Assembly (NCBI RefSeq): GCF_900105735.1
Contig: NZ_LT629793.1
Location: 930,001 to 994,000, forward strand
Direction of reading: 5' to 3'
From: Pseudomonas yamanorum
Lineage (GTDB): Bacteria; Pseudomonadota; Gammaproteobacteria; Pseudomonadales; Pseudomonadaceae
DNA length: 64,000 nucleotides
A program made the translations under genes and the position numbers. Every line of letters starts with the position of its first letter. The first letter of the stretch is position 1. The notes beneath the pieces are model-generated. The model ran no database searches, was not told the DNA's origin, and was given only the letters and a program-made list of their open reading frames with translations. Positions 54,191-63,148 of this stretch are shown here, piece after piece.

Positions 54191-54210
54191 AAACCCGCTC
54201 AGTGGCGGGT
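54191..54210 (-). terminator. hairpin before the tail tube gene
   Basis: On the minus strand CCCGC/GCGGG with a 6-nt loop, followed by UUUUG. It lies 30 nt upstream of the tube start codon. It is related by position to the other late cassettes, but the leader CCTGGAG is replaced by AGAGGAAAAAA. Confidence 0.6.
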
Positions 54211-54233
54211 TCTGGGTTTGCCCAACGGGCGAA

Positions 54234-54650
54234 TTAGTTGGTGTCGGCTCGATACTGGAACGAGGCCGGCACAGTGAAGGTGTTGCCGTCAGGGATGCCT
54301 GGCCCCGGGCCGACCGGCGTAAGCACGATAGCGACCAGCCCAGCGCGAGGGATGCGTAGATTCACCGGGAATAGCGCGGCCAGCTCATCAACAATGCCGC
54401 TCGCCTCGGTCCGGTACTTGCCGGACGGTGCCACGATGTTGACCTGGAAAACGCCGACGTACAGGTGGTGGTCGCCGCCGAGCGTGTTGCTGGCTGTCAC
54501 CGCCGGCAGCGTGAAGGCTCGCAGGTACGTCTCGCCGGAAGCTGGTGTGTAGGTCTCGTTCTCGGCCTGAATCTTTAACGGCTTTGTTCGTGCCTTGGCC
54601 CAGGCTCGCAATCGCGCCTCAAATGCCTCGGCGATGATGTTGTGGCTCAT
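54234..54650 (-). CDS. tail terminator-like protein (gpU position)
   Basis: A 138-residue protein (MSHNIIAEAFEARLRAWAKA) typical of the phage tail terminator/completion group (DUF4128-like), which caps the tail tube. It overlaps the preceding gene by 4 bp. The Pro-Gly-rich stretch PVGPGPGIPDGNTF is a recognisable mark. Confidence 0.78.
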   Translation of the reverse strand: MSHNIIAEAFEARLRAWAKARTKPLKIQAENETYTPASGETYLRAFTLPAVTASNTLGGDHHLYVGVFQVNIVAPSGKYRTEASGIVDELAALFPVNLRIPRAGLVAIVLTPVGPGPGIPDGNTFTVPASFQYRADTN

Positions 54651-55090
54651 ACCTGGTTATTCCTGATGGCTTCTTCGACGATCTGCTGGAAGCGGGCCAG
54701 AGTGATTTGCACCATGCCGGCGGGAGCCTGGTCGGAATGCCCATACTCAAGCGGCACGCCGTACACCAGGTTATTGACGATGTATGCCACCTGCCCGGCC
54801 TCCAGCTTGCTGACCTCGGACACCAGGGTGGCAATGGTCTCGTGTCCGGACTTGTCGAAAGTGTCCAGGCTCTGACTTGAAGGGGCGCCCACGGTAAACT
54901 GCCAGTTGCCTTTGAAGCGCCCAGTGTCCACCGGTGACAGGCGGATGACCGAAGTGCCGATCTCGATCACCACCTCACGGAACACATCGTCGATGGCTTC
55001 CTTGGTCTGTTCCGCGAACGCTGCCAGGCTCTCAGCGAAACTTCCTTTCAGCCCGCCGTAGCGGCTGGTCATGTGGTGAGGTTTGGCCAT
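54647..55090 (-). CDS. head-tail joining / HK97 gp10-like protein
   Basis: A 147-residue protein in the position of minor tail protein Z or gp10: VIEIGTSVIRLSPVDTGRFKGNWQFTV is the core of the HK97 gp10-like family. It helps join the tail to the head connector. It overlaps its upstream neighbour by 1 bp. Confidence 0.8.
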   Translation of the reverse strand: MAKPHHMTSRYGGLKGSFAESLAAFAEQTKEAIDDVFREVVIEIGTSVIRLSPVDTGRFKGNWQFTVGAPSSQSLDTFDKSGHETIATLVSEVSKLEAGQVAYIVNNLVYGVPLEYGHSDQAPAGMVQITLARFQQIVEEAIRNNQV

Positions 55091-55476
55091 TACTTACGCA
55101 CCTGCAGCTCGAAGCCAACCGCCAGGCCGGCATAATTCCATGGGCCGACGGCGATCACCGTGTAGGTGGTGCCGTCGAACTGAATACGGTCATTGCTCAA
55201 GGGCAAAGGCATGTCAGCCCCGTTGAGCTGAACCGGCGATACCAGCAGTTTGACGTCGCCGCGAACGATCAGCGTGCCATCAATGTACTTGTTGTCGTAT
55301 TCCTCACGGAAGCCGGAGCCGTTCACTACCAGTTCGCTGGGTACCGGAGGTGCATCTGGGTCGTACTCGCCCAGGGTCTCGCGGCGCAGGATCAGTTCCA
55401 GCCCCTTCCCGCCCTTGCTACGCGGCGCAAGCATGCGCGTGGCCAGGGCCTTCGCGCGGTCATAAATGTCTAGCAT
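55090..55476 (-). CDS. head-tail connector protein (128 aa)
   Basis: A 128-residue beta-rich protein (MLDIYDRAKALATRMLAPRS) between the head morphogenesis and gp10-like genes, the position of neck/head-closure proteins. I start it at ATG 55476, whose codon overlaps the upstream stop (TGATG). No firmly recognised domain. Confidence 0.65.
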   Translation of the reverse strand: MLDIYDRAKALATRMLAPRSKGGKGLELILRRETLGEYDPDAPPVPSELVVNGSGFREEYDNKYIDGTLIVRGDVKLLVSPVQLNGADMPLPLSNDRIQFDGTTYTVIAVGPWNYAGLAVGFELQVRK

Positions 55477-56531
55477 CACTTGCGCCTTATTTTGTAGATG
55501 GCCGAGCACCGGCAGTTGGCGCGCTCGCTCCACCCCGCTCCCAGGCTGGTGTCGCCCGGGTAGCGAAGCAGCGCCCCGGTAGGGCTCTGAAATGGCTGAT
55601 CCTTCTGCACCTCTTGGCCGCCCATCACGGAGTGCGTGTGGCGGACCTTCTTGTCGCCTCGGTCGCGCCAGGTCTTCGTGACCGAATCACGATCAAGGCC
55701 CTGAGCAATCAACTGCTCATACACCTGGTCGCGGCCGGCACCGAATGACTCCAGCGCCTCGGCCTTGGACAGCATTTCGGCATAGGTCTTCATCAGGCGA
55801 TCAGCGTAGCGACCGGCAATCTTGTCCACGTCAGCCTGGGCGACGGGCGTTCCGGCCTTGATTGCTCTGTTGACGATTCCGTCGAAGCGGCGGTCTCGGC
55901 GCTTGCGCTGCAAGTACTTTCGCATCTCGTCGGGGTTACCGCCCAGCAGCTGGGACCGGGCATTCAGCACGTACTGTGCATAGTTGCCAGGCAGTCCGAT
56001 AACGCCACCGGACCGAGAGCCGGTCTGCGCGCTTACACGACCCAGCAGGTCAAGTGCTGCCTGTCGTGGCGTGCGCACCATTGGTGTGGCGCTGACCTCG
56101 ACCTGTGCCGCAGCAGGCTGTGCACTGGGCCACCCGACAATGCGTCGGCGACTACCCATCACTTCGCGAATAGCGGCGCGCACATCGATGGATGCGTTGG
56201 CGCGAATCTCTTCCGCCTTGGCCGACACCCACTTTTCAGCAGCAGGCTGCCTGGCATCGAACTCGAAACGCCCAAGCTCACGGGGGATCACGATCGCCTT
56301 AACCTCGAACTTGGCGCCGGCGATGAACACCGATCGCGCCAGCTCAAGGAATGCAGACAGTGCGCCCAGGCTGAGCAGCGCCACCAAGCCATCTTCATCC
56401 TCTTCAGCAATCAGCCGCTCAACCTCCGTAACAGTTGCCGCGCCGACCACCGTCTTTACCTGCTCCAGATAGGCCCGCTGCATCGCAGGCTCCATTCCTT
56501 CGATGGCCTGGATGATTTGCGCCGGGGTCAT
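55476..56531 (-). CDS. phage head morphogenesis protein (gp7-like)
   Basis: A 351-residue minor head protein of the SPP1 gp7 / Mu gpF type. The C-terminal family mark is WRDRGDKKVRHTHSVMGGQEV, then YPGDTSLGAGWSERANCRCS with a CRC motif. It is usually packaged in the head and may leave with DNA. It lies between the DnaT-like protein and the connector. Confidence 0.85.
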   Translation of the reverse strand: MTPAQIIQAIEGMEPAMQRAYLEQVKTVVGAATVTEVERLIAEEDEDGLVALLSLGALSAFLELARSVFIAGAKFEVKAIVIPRELGRFEFDARQPAAEKWVSAKAEEIRANASIDVRAAIREVMGSRRRIVGWPSAQPAAAQVEVSATPMVRTPRQAALDLLGRVSAQTGSRSGGVIGLPGNYAQYVLNARSQLLGGNPDEMRKYLQRKRRDRRFDGIVNRAIKAGTPVAQADVDKIAGRYADRLMKTYAEMLSKAEALESFGAGRDQVYEQLIAQGLDRDSVTKTWRDRGDKKVRHTHSVMGGQEVQKDQPFQSPTGALLRYPGDTSLGAGWSERANCRCSAIYKIRRK

Positions 56532-57049
56532 ACCGTAAACACCGCAGGCAGCGTATAGCGAGCCACCAGAACGGGAGCGATCATCTCGTCAATGATGCTG
56601 ATCACCGGGCGAACCGAATCGGCGGCGTCCGCGCCAACCGATACAGCAAATTCTGTCTCAAGCGGGCCGACCTTCTCACGCTTGACCAGTGATGCCGATA
56701 CGAAGTCAGGGCTGAGACTGCCAGGCTCGACCAGTTCGCGAAGAGCCGCTTCGTACGTGGCCTGCTCAACCTCGACGGGCACCTGGTCAGCCGGAATAGC
56801 ATTGCCTTCGTAGTCATAGGCACCGGTCCGCGGCCACTCCCTGGCTTGCCCTCTGCCCTCGGTCTTCACGCCGGGGAACAATGACTGCCACACACCAGAG
56901 GCCAGTAGCTTCCGGTAGCGGCCGTCGATGTAGACCGATGCCCGGATCAGCGCGGCCTGCTTCGCCACTTCATCGCCGGTCCATGCGGCATTCGCGCGCG
57001 CAGCGTGATAGGCGTCGGCAGCAGCGACGATTCCGTAAAAGTCTGGCAT
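56528..57049 (-). CDS. head-tail adaptor, DnaT-like family
   Basis: A 173-residue protein of the type annotated as putative DnaT-like ssDNA-binding or head-tail connector in phages. Marks are ADAYHAARANAAWTGDEVAKQAALIRASVYID and REWPRTGAYDYEGNAIP. Its place behind the capsid gene supports a connector rather than a replication role. It overlaps the head morphogenesis gene by 4 bp. Confidence 0.7.
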   Translation of the reverse strand: MPDFYGIVAAADAYHAARANAAWTGDEVAKQAALIRASVYIDGRYRKLLASGVWQSLFPGVKTEGRGQAREWPRTGAYDYEGNAIPADQVPVEVEQATYEAALRELVEPGSLSPDFVSASLVKREKVGPLETEFAVSVGADAADSVRPVISIIDEMIAPVLVARYTLPAVFTV

Positions 57050-57100
57050 CGGGATATCTCGAATAGGTGGAGCGACGTGCGCTCCGGGTTTTGCGTGGTG

Positions 57101-57490
57101 TTACGCTTTGGCGGCAGCCAGTGCAGCTTGCAGCGCTTCCAGGCTCGCTTCCTTGTCGAACTCGACGTTCAGCGCGGTCAGCTCATCCATGACCTTCTGC
57201 TTTTCGGCGGTGGACAGGGCTTCGTCCAGCTTCTTCTGGAGGGTTTCGACTTTGCTGTTGCCGGCAGCATCGATGCCCAGCGCCTTCAGCTTGGCGATCA
57301 GATCGGCCTTTTCATCGCCGGCGGGGGCTTCTAAAACCTCGAAGCTGAGCGCGTCGATGCTCTTGATCTGATCGAGCTCAGCCTCGGCCAGGATGAGTTC
57401 ACGGCTTGCGCCAATACCGATCAGCTTGATCGCACCCATGGCCCACACAGCGCGCGGGCAAAGCCCGCTGTTGGTGACTTTAACTTTCAT
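57101..57490 (-). CDS. phage protein with LEM/HeH-like end (129 aa)
   Basis: A 129-residue protein (MKVKVTNSGLCPRAVWAMGA) with a C-terminal helical part. Residues about 75-125 hold two copies of a helix-extended-helix-like segment (LIAKLKALGIDAAGNSKVETLQKKL and ELTALNVEFDKEASLEALQAAL). Such ends occur in phage head-tail proteins near the capsid gene. I start at ATG 57490, as the upstream codons overlap the capsid gene. Role unknown. Confidence 0.6.
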   Translation of the reverse strand: MKVKVTNSGLCPRAVWAMGAIKLIGIGASRELILAEAELDQIKSIDALSFEVLEAPAGDEKADLIAKLKALGIDAAGNSKVETLQKKLDEALSTAEKQKVMDELTALNVEFDKEASLEALQAALAAAKA

Positions 57491-57500
57491 GACAACCCCC

Positions 57501-58460
57501 TTATGCAGGCTCGGACACGCCGTCCATGTACGCCATGGCGCCTGGCAAGCGAACTTCAACACCGCCGGTGCGCGCGATGATGCCGGTCTCGAAGCCCATG
57601 ATGGTCTTCTGATGAACCGGCAGCACCATGCGAGGCATTGGCAGGTGGAAGCGGATCACGTCCAAAGCCTTGCGATAGGCCACGATACGGCCGCCACCAC
57701 CAGCACCAGCGGTCGACAGGGAGTCGGCGGTAGTGATGTTCAGCGGTCGGCCGGTGCGCGCCGTGTAAACGTTGGAGGTGCGGAAGCGCTCCAGGATGGT
57801 CGGGCTGTTTGCTTCGGCGCCCACGAATACGGTGGCGATGTAATCCATCACCTCCAAAGGCAAAGACAGCGTGTCGGCCAATTCGACGTTGTTCGAAGCC
57901 TGTGGCACCAGCTTGAGCAGGCCATTCAGGTCGATCAGGATCTGTTGCGGAGTTTTGTTCGCGAACAGAGTGGAGCTGCCGGTGCCGGTGGCCGCTGCTG
58001 TGATGGTTTGCACGTTCGACTGGTTGACGAAGCCGCGCCAGTTTTTCTCGGTGCTGCCGGTAGTGGCGATGTCGTAGAGCAGGCGCTCAGTGGAGCGACT
58101 GGCAGACATGGCTTTCAGGTCGTTCAGGTTGCGGCCATACAGGGCGGCCTGATTGACTTCTTCCAGGTTCCATTCCCAGCCGGAGCCGATCATGGCGTAG
58201 TCGTGCGAGCCTTCGCCCCACGAAACGTTGTTGAACGGCATGTCGTTCGCGGCGCCGGACAGGAACTTGGCTTCGCCCGCGAGTTGCATGCTGTAGAACT
58301 GGGTGCCGATCGCCCACTGGTTGCCTTCGGTGACGACAGGCATCAGGTCGCGGTAGGAGTACTCAGGATAGCGAGCCTCGTAGATCGCGGTTTCGATGTT
58401 GCGGCCCTGGGCTACAACGAATGGCAACGCTGCTTGAGCGTCTGCGAATGCTTGGGGCAT
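57501..58460 (-). CDS. major capsid protein, DUF2184 type
   Basis: A 319-residue capsid subunit of the DUF2184 family (HK97 fold expected). It begins MPQAFADAQAALPFVVAQGR and includes IETAIYEARYPEYSYRDLMPV. The first 51 in-frame codons upstream are not used: they overlap the cement protein and look non-coding. It lies directly after the cement protein gene, which is typical. Confidence 0.85.
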   Translation of the reverse strand: MPQAFADAQAALPFVVAQGRNIETAIYEARYPEYSYRDLMPVVTEGNQWAIGTQFYSMQLAGEAKFLSGAANDMPFNNVSWGEGSHDYAMIGSGWEWNLEEVNQAALYGRNLNDLKAMSASRSTERLLYDIATTGSTEKNWRGFVNQSNVQTITAAATGTGSSTLFANKTPQQILIDLNGLLKLVPQASNNVELADTLSLPLEVMDYIATVFVGAEANSPTILERFRTSNVYTARTGRPLNITTADSLSTAGAGGGGRIVAYRKALDVIRFHLPMPRMVLPVHQKTIMGFETGIIARTGGVEVRLPGAMAYMDGVSEPA

Positions 58461-58461
58461 G

Positions 58462-58941
58462 TTAAGCGCTCCGGTTCTTGATGGAGATTTCCACGATGTC
58501 GCCTGCAGCACCGGTGGTGTCGAAGAAAACGTTCGCGAACGGGCCAACGATGCCGGTGCCGGCTGCATTGGTGTAGGTGTTGGAGGCAGTGACGTAGTAG
58601 ACGGGATCGCCATCGACTACAGGGGCGCTCACCGTGACGTACATCTGGCCGCGTTCACGAATGGGCGCGGTGAAGTACTGCGGGTAGCCGTCGATCAGGG
58701 TCGAGCCTGCTTTCACCGCCGGCACAGCCGGGGTCAGCTTGGCGATGCCGACGAACTTGCCGCCGGCCGCGAATGGGACAACGCCATGGTCACCGGCGCC
58801 GCGCTGGACTGGCTCGCCGAAGCGAACACCGGCGGCGTTTTCGATGGTGCGGCTGATGTCGTTCTTGATCTCTTCGTTCGCCGAGGCGCCATGCAGGCCC
58901 TTGGCTGGACGATCAGGGTAAGTCGTTTGATAAGCGGCCAT
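58462..58941 (-). CDS. capsid cement / decoration protein
   Basis: A 159-residue beta-rich protein (structural cement Gp24-like). A central part reads GDHGVVPFAAGGKFVGIAK, then Y-V-T-V-S-A-P-V-V-D-G-D-P-V-Y-Y. It stabilises the capsid in related phages. It lies between the DUF2213 and capsid genes. Confidence 0.75.
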   Translation of the reverse strand: MAAYQTTYPDRPAKGLHGASANEEIKNDISRTIENAAGVRFGEPVQRGAGDHGVVPFAAGGKFVGIAKLTPAVPAVKAGSTLIDGYPQYFTAPIRERGQMYVTVSAPVVDGDPVYYVTASNTYTNAAGTGIVGPFANVFFDTTGAAGDIVEISIKNRSA

Positions 58942-58950
58942 GATGGCTCC

Positions 58951-60078
58951 TTACTTGGCGGGCTGAATGGAGTTGAAGTCGGCCAGCATCTTCGCGCGCG
59001 CTTCGGCCGCAGGATTGCCGGTGGTCTTGCCGTCCTGCTGAATCATGTGCTTGCGGAAGGGGTCGCCAGCCGGGTCTTTAGCGGCGTCTTCCACCAGGAT
59101 CTCGAAACGCGCGTCAATGTAGGCATCAGCCTTACCGGCTACGGCCGCGTCACCCAACTTGGCGACCACGACGGCCTTGCGGATCTCGGCGTCGGTCTTG
59201 CCGGTGTAGTCGGCATCGGCGATGGTTTTGGCCTTGGTGAGCAGGTCGGCGCGGGCAGTTACGCGCTTGTCGATGTCGGCATCGCTGAGTTGCTTGGCCT
59301 TGAGGGCGTCGAGCTCGGCGTCTTTCTTCGCCAGTTCGCCGTCCTTCAGCGCGATCGCAGTAGCGTGCGCGTCGGTCAGGGTTTTGGTAGCGGTGGCAGC
59401 ATCGGCAAGCTTGGTGTTCAGCTTCTCGATGGCCTGGGCGCCTTGTTCAGTGACATCAATGGAGATGCCATCGACAAGGAGTTTTCGCAGTGCATCAGCC
59501 ATGTCATGGCCTCCTTTGGGGGTGTCTGGTTTGTGGTCACCGATGCGTAGATCGATGCCGCCCCGAGCGCGATGCTCGAGGCTGAGGTGATTCATCTTCA
59601 TGGGGCCCAGGTAGCAGTCGTACTGCTCGCCCTCGCCGGTTACGCCATCCTGGAACACGACTTCGGCGCCGTATCCCATGGAGAGCTCACGCTTGCCTGA
59701 CTCGTAGTCCTCGATTGCTTTGGCGTCCATCAGCACCAGGGGAACCTTGACGAACTGACCGTCGCGGACCACTTCGCCACCTGTTTGGCCAATGGCGACG
59801 TCCTTCCAGTTCTTGGAGTTGACGCCCTCACCGCCCGGGTGGCCGTTGGTCATTGGCCGGTATGCGTAGGAGTGCATGGCATCAGCGTGGAATACCGCGC
59901 TTTCGGGACGGTAGACGCGCACGATCGGCTTATCGCGCAGGCCGTGTTCGTTGTCCGGGTCAATCTCGGTGCCCAGGTAGTCCTGAATGCCGGTGCGGGC
60001 TACGCGTGCTTCGGCTACCAGGTAGCCGTCCTCGGTGCGCCGCACGCCCGTGACTGGCACGGAGTCGGTGAAGATCAT
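58951..60078 (-). CDS. DUF2213 protein, prohead protease/scaffold-like
   Basis: A 375-residue DUF2213 protein. The N-terminal domain (about 1-185) has HSYAYRPMTNGHPGGEGVNS with a candidate His, and KRELSMGYGAEV with a candidate Ser, as in phage prohead serine proteases. The C-terminal part (about 195-320) is a helical, Ala/Lys-rich scaffold-like segment with many coiled-coil heptads. The combined protease-scaffold is typical of this group. It overlaps the portal gene by 4 bp. Confidence 0.78.
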   Translation of the reverse strand: MIFTDSVPVTGVRRTEDGYLVAEARVARTGIQDYLGTEIDPDNEHGLRDKPIVRVYRPESAVFHADAMHSYAYRPMTNGHPGGEGVNSKNWKDVAIGQTGGEVVRDGQFVKVPLVLMDAKAIEDYESGKRELSMGYGAEVVFQDGVTGEGEQYDCYLGPMKMNHLSLEHRARGGIDLRIGDHKPDTPKGGHDMADALRKLLVDGISIDVTEQGAQAIEKLNTKLADAATATKTLTDAHATAIALKDGELAKKDAELDALKAKQLSDADIDKRVTARADLLTKAKTIADADYTGKTDAEIRKAVVVAKLGDAAVAGKADAYIDARFEILVEDAAKDPAGDPFRKHMIQQDGKTTGNPAAEARAKMLADFNSIQPAK

Positions 60079-61871
60079 GGGGCGAGCTCCTCGAATATCT
60101 CAGGGCCCAGCTCAATCGAACCCCGGTAGGGCTCGACCTTGTCGATATCGACGCTGCCAGGTTCGTAGGTGAAGGTGATGTGGGGCTGATAGTCCGGCCA
60201 GTCCCAAGAGGCGCCAGCCTCAACGATGGTGACGTGACGCCAGGCCAGCTCGGAACTGTTGAACAGCAGCACCACCGCGCCTTCGCCGAACTTGTCGATG
60301 AGCCGCGCGCCACCAGGTGCAATCTTGAGCTCGCCCTTGCCATCACCCGACCATGACTCGCCGACCTTCATCCAGTCGACCAGGTTGCGGCTGTAGGCGA
60401 CGGTGACATGCAGCTCATTGGCGGACACGGTCGATTCAAAGCCCTGCGCCTTGGCCCAAGCGATGATGTCGGCCCCGTTGGTGACCTTGCGGGAGACGTA
60501 CAGCGTGCGCGGAGCGGCGTCGGACAGATCCTTCCTGCCCGCCACCGAATCGACTTCGCTTACAGGCAGATCGTCACCACCTTCTTCGTCCGGCATTTCA
60601 TCGCCAAACTTGTCGATGGCGGCCTCCAGTCCTGGCATAACGCTCAGCTCAACCAGCAGGTTCACCGAGGCCGCCGATAGCGCATCCGCAGGGAACAGGC
60701 CGGAATCCTTCAGCGTCTTGATGGTATCCGCCGTGGTTTTGCCGATGTCTGCCCGCTCTTTGGCCGTTGCTTGCCACAATGGCGACCACGCGTAATGGAT
60801 CTCCTTAGGCCGGCTGCCCAGTGCTGAGCGGATCAGGCACTCATCTAGAACGCCCATTGCTGGCTTGATCTCCAGCTTCTGGCGTGATGCGACGTTGTCG
60901 TAGTAGTTGCGGGTGTTCTCTTCACCGTTGGCGCCCAGACCAGTGGAGGACTGGCCGAACATGCGGGTACCAGGGATATCGAACGCACCAGAAACGCCCT
61001 GCTCTGTCTTGGCGATCACCTCAGGCAGATTTCCGAAGCTGGCCGACTTGGAGCTGTGCGTCTCGGCGCCGTCGAGGATCAGCGTGCCGTTGATGCCCTT
61101 GGCGGTCGCAGCAAGACGCAGGCGCTCCAGCAGGAGGCGCTCGTAATTCTTGTCCTGCATGCTCGCCATCAGATTAGGGATGTTGATGACGTCGATCTTG
61201 GCCTCGTAGACCAGGCTGACCACGTTGGCCACCGTCTCGTCGTAGTGCCGCACGGCGGGCATAGCAGCCAGAAGCACCGAGTCGCCCCAGCCGAAGCCGG
61301 TGCCGATCGCCAGCTCAGGGTCAGGGTGCGGCGTTCCGATGAAGATGACCAGGCGCGACGGATGGATCTCCACCACGCTGCCCGGCAGCCGGTAAGCCTT
61401 GGGCTTGCCGAAGCGCGGGCTTTGCGGGTCCTGTTCGATCTCGGTCGCGCTGAGTTGCCGGCGCGTCATGACGGTGAGGTACTTCACGCCACCCTGCCGC
61501 ACACGCTCAGGATTCAGTTCCGATGCCGTATCGCGCTCACCGGTGCCGATGAACACCGCAGCACCACCGAACAGACGGGCCTTCAATAGGGCCTCGAGGA
61601 TCTTGCCCTTGACGTTCAGGCGTTCTTCCTCGGCCTCGATCAGCTCGATCTGGGCCTTGTCAGCCTGCCAGCTGCGCCAGTTACGGCACGCGTCCACCGC
61701 GGGGATGGTCACGCCCTTCTGTGCTGTCCAAGAGCCACGGAAGGCGTTCAGAAGCTGCTGGTCGTCCATCTCAGGGATGGCGTAGTGCGAGTGCGACGCC
61801 TTGTCGCGCGCAGTACCCAGTCCTGCGACCAGGTTCTGCAGGCTGTCTTTCAGGTAGCTGAGTGCGCTCAT
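60075..61871 (-). CDS. portal protein (DUF1073) with Acb1-like 2H phosphoesterase
   Basis: A 598-residue protein. The N-terminal about 430 residues match DUF1073 portal proteins (AIGTGFGWGDSVLLAAMPAV and SGAFDIPGTRMFGQSSTGLG are family marks), forming the ring through which DNA enters. After a linker rich in Asp/Glu (about 425-450), a domain of about 145 residues follows. It carries two HxT motifs, HVT at 488-490 and HIT at 564-566, separated by 76 residues, the catalytic pattern of 2H phosphoesterases. The phage anti-CBASS protein Acb1 has this pattern and degrades cyclic oligonucleotide signals. Whether the domain acts here on such signals is not shown. Confidence 0.82.
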   Translation of the reverse strand: MSALSYLKDSLQNLVAGLGTARDKASHSHYAIPEMDDQQLLNAFRGSWTAQKGVTIPAVDACRNWRSWQADKAQIELIEAEEERLNVKGKILEALLKARLFGGAAVFIGTGERDTASELNPERVRQGGVKYLTVMTRRQLSATEIEQDPQSPRFGKPKAYRLPGSVVEIHPSRLVIFIGTPHPDPELAIGTGFGWGDSVLLAAMPAVRHYDETVANVVSLVYEAKIDVINIPNLMASMQDKNYERLLLERLRLAATAKGINGTLILDGAETHSSKSASFGNLPEVIAKTEQGVSGAFDIPGTRMFGQSSTGLGANGEENTRNYYDNVASRQKLEIKPAMGVLDECLIRSALGSRPKEIHYAWSPLWQATAKERADIGKTTADTIKTLKDSGLFPADALSAASVNLLVELSVMPGLEAAIDKFGDEMPDEEGGDDLPVSEVDSVAGRKDLSDAAPRTLYVSRKVTNGADIIAWAKAQGFESTVSANELHVTVAYSRNLVDWMKVGESWSGDGKGELKIAPGGARLIDKFGEGAVVLLFNSSELAWRHVTIVEAGASWDWPDYQPHITFTYEPGSVDIDKVEPYRGSIELGPEIFEELAP

Positions 61872-63148
61872 GAGTTGCTCACGTTTGCGAGTGTGTAGCT
61901 GCCCGCAATCGGGAAGCGCTGGACAATGAAGTACCCGAGTGCGTCGATCGGGTCTTCAGTGCCGTCCTTGTTGGGTTCGCCGTTATCGGCGTAAGCCTGT
62001 TGCTCCAGCACCTGGGTGGTGACCGGGCAGTTGTCGGTGTTCACCAGATAGCGACGCTTCTGGTCGATGTTCAGGAGCATCGCGTTCACGGCCAGCACCC
62101 GGTCACGCACCAGCGGGTTGGAAGGATTCACCATCACCATGAAGCCGGCGGCGCGGAGCAAGCTGTGGTCCGACTCGCTGCCGTTCACGCTCTTGCGGTT
62201 CTTGCCGCTGGCATCCGGATATACCGTGATGCTGTGTCCTGGGAACCGGCGCTTCAGTTCGATAATCATCGCCGGCGTATCGAACAGGCTTGTGGCCTCT
62301 TCCAGCAGCATGGGCAGGCCGTCGCGGATGACGTGGATCGTCGCGGCCATCCGGTTGATGTTGAAGTCCATGCCGATGTGCAGTTGCTCGCCCGGGCGGA
62401 TCGTTGCGTGCGTGTGGTTCTGCTTGCGGCAGAAGCTCGGGTACACACTGCCAGAGGTGAGGTTGACGAACAGGCCGTCGATGTACGCGTCCACCAGGTT
62501 GGCCGGGTACGACTCACGCAGCGACTTGATGTAGTCCTTCGGCAGGTTCTTCGCGTTCTGCCGTGTCGAGGCGTGGACGATGCCGTACAGCGGGCGCTGG
62601 CTCGGGTTGGCGGCAAGCTCCTTGACGAACTTGCGATAAACCCAGTTGAAGCCCTCCGGCGTCGTGGTGACGTCGATGGTGTTCATGTCGCGGCCCGGCC
62701 AAACGGTCGACATCCGCGCAATGATCTTCTTCCAGGCGCTGTCTGCCTTCTTGATCGGCATGCAGTCGATCTCATCGACCAGGGCATGAGCGATGTTGAA
62801 GCCGACGATGCGGTGGGGATGCTCCATGCTCTTGCAGACGATCGTCGATAGACACCGGCCGCGGTTGTCACGCAGGTACACGCGCTTCTTGCTCGGCACG
62901 ATGTCGGCGAACAGGCCGAACGCCTCAGCGACCACCGGCATGGTGTCGTAGAAGATGTCGGCGATCTGCGGATAGGTCGGGGCGAAGTAGCCCTGCGGTA
63001 TGCCCGGGAACTCCAGCGCGTTAACGCACATGCGCACGCAACCTACAAACGTCTTGCCGCTCCGGTAGCCACCAACGAACGCCATGAACTTCTTGTGGCT
63101 TTTGATGAATTCGAACTGGGGCTTATTCAGCATCAGGACAGCTTGCAT
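61868..63148 (-). CDS. terL: terminase large subunit
   Basis: A 426-residue packaging motor. The ATPase Walker A is GGYRSGKT (about residues 27-34), Walker B ALVDEID (about 118-124) and a coupling motif DVTTTPEG. The nuclease domain (from about 245) has the acidic residues in HIGMDFNINRMAATI and VYPDASG. It cuts and pumps DNA into the head through the portal. It overlaps the terS gene by 26 bp and the portal gene by 4 bp. Confidence 0.93.
   Translation of the reverse strand: MQAVLMLNKPQFEFIKSHKKFMAFVGGYRSGKTFVGCVRMCVNALEFPGIPQGYFAPTYPQIADIFYDTMPVVAEAFGLFADIVPSKKRVYLRDNRGRCLSTIVCKSMEHPHRIVGFNIAHALVDEIDCMPIKKADSAWKKIIARMSTVWPGRDMNTIDVTTTPEGFNWVYRKFVKELAANPSQRPLYGIVHASTRQNAKNLPKDYIKSLRESYPANLVDAYIDGLFVNLTSGSVYPSFCRKQNHTHATIRPGEQLHIGMDFNINRMAATIHVIRDGLPMLLEEATSLFDTPAMIIELKRRFPGHSITVYPDASGKNRKSVNGSESDHSLLRAAGFMVMVNPSNPLVRDRVLAVNAMLLNIDQKRRYLVNTDNCPVTTQVLEQQAYADNGEPNKDGTEDPIDALGYFIVQRFPIAGSYTLANVSNS

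Noticed and set aside
58461..58613. A longer start for the major capsid protein
   Set aside because: The 51 upstream in-frame codons lie inside the cement protein gene and are Pro/Ser/Thr-rich. MPQAFADAQ at 58460 is the natural start.
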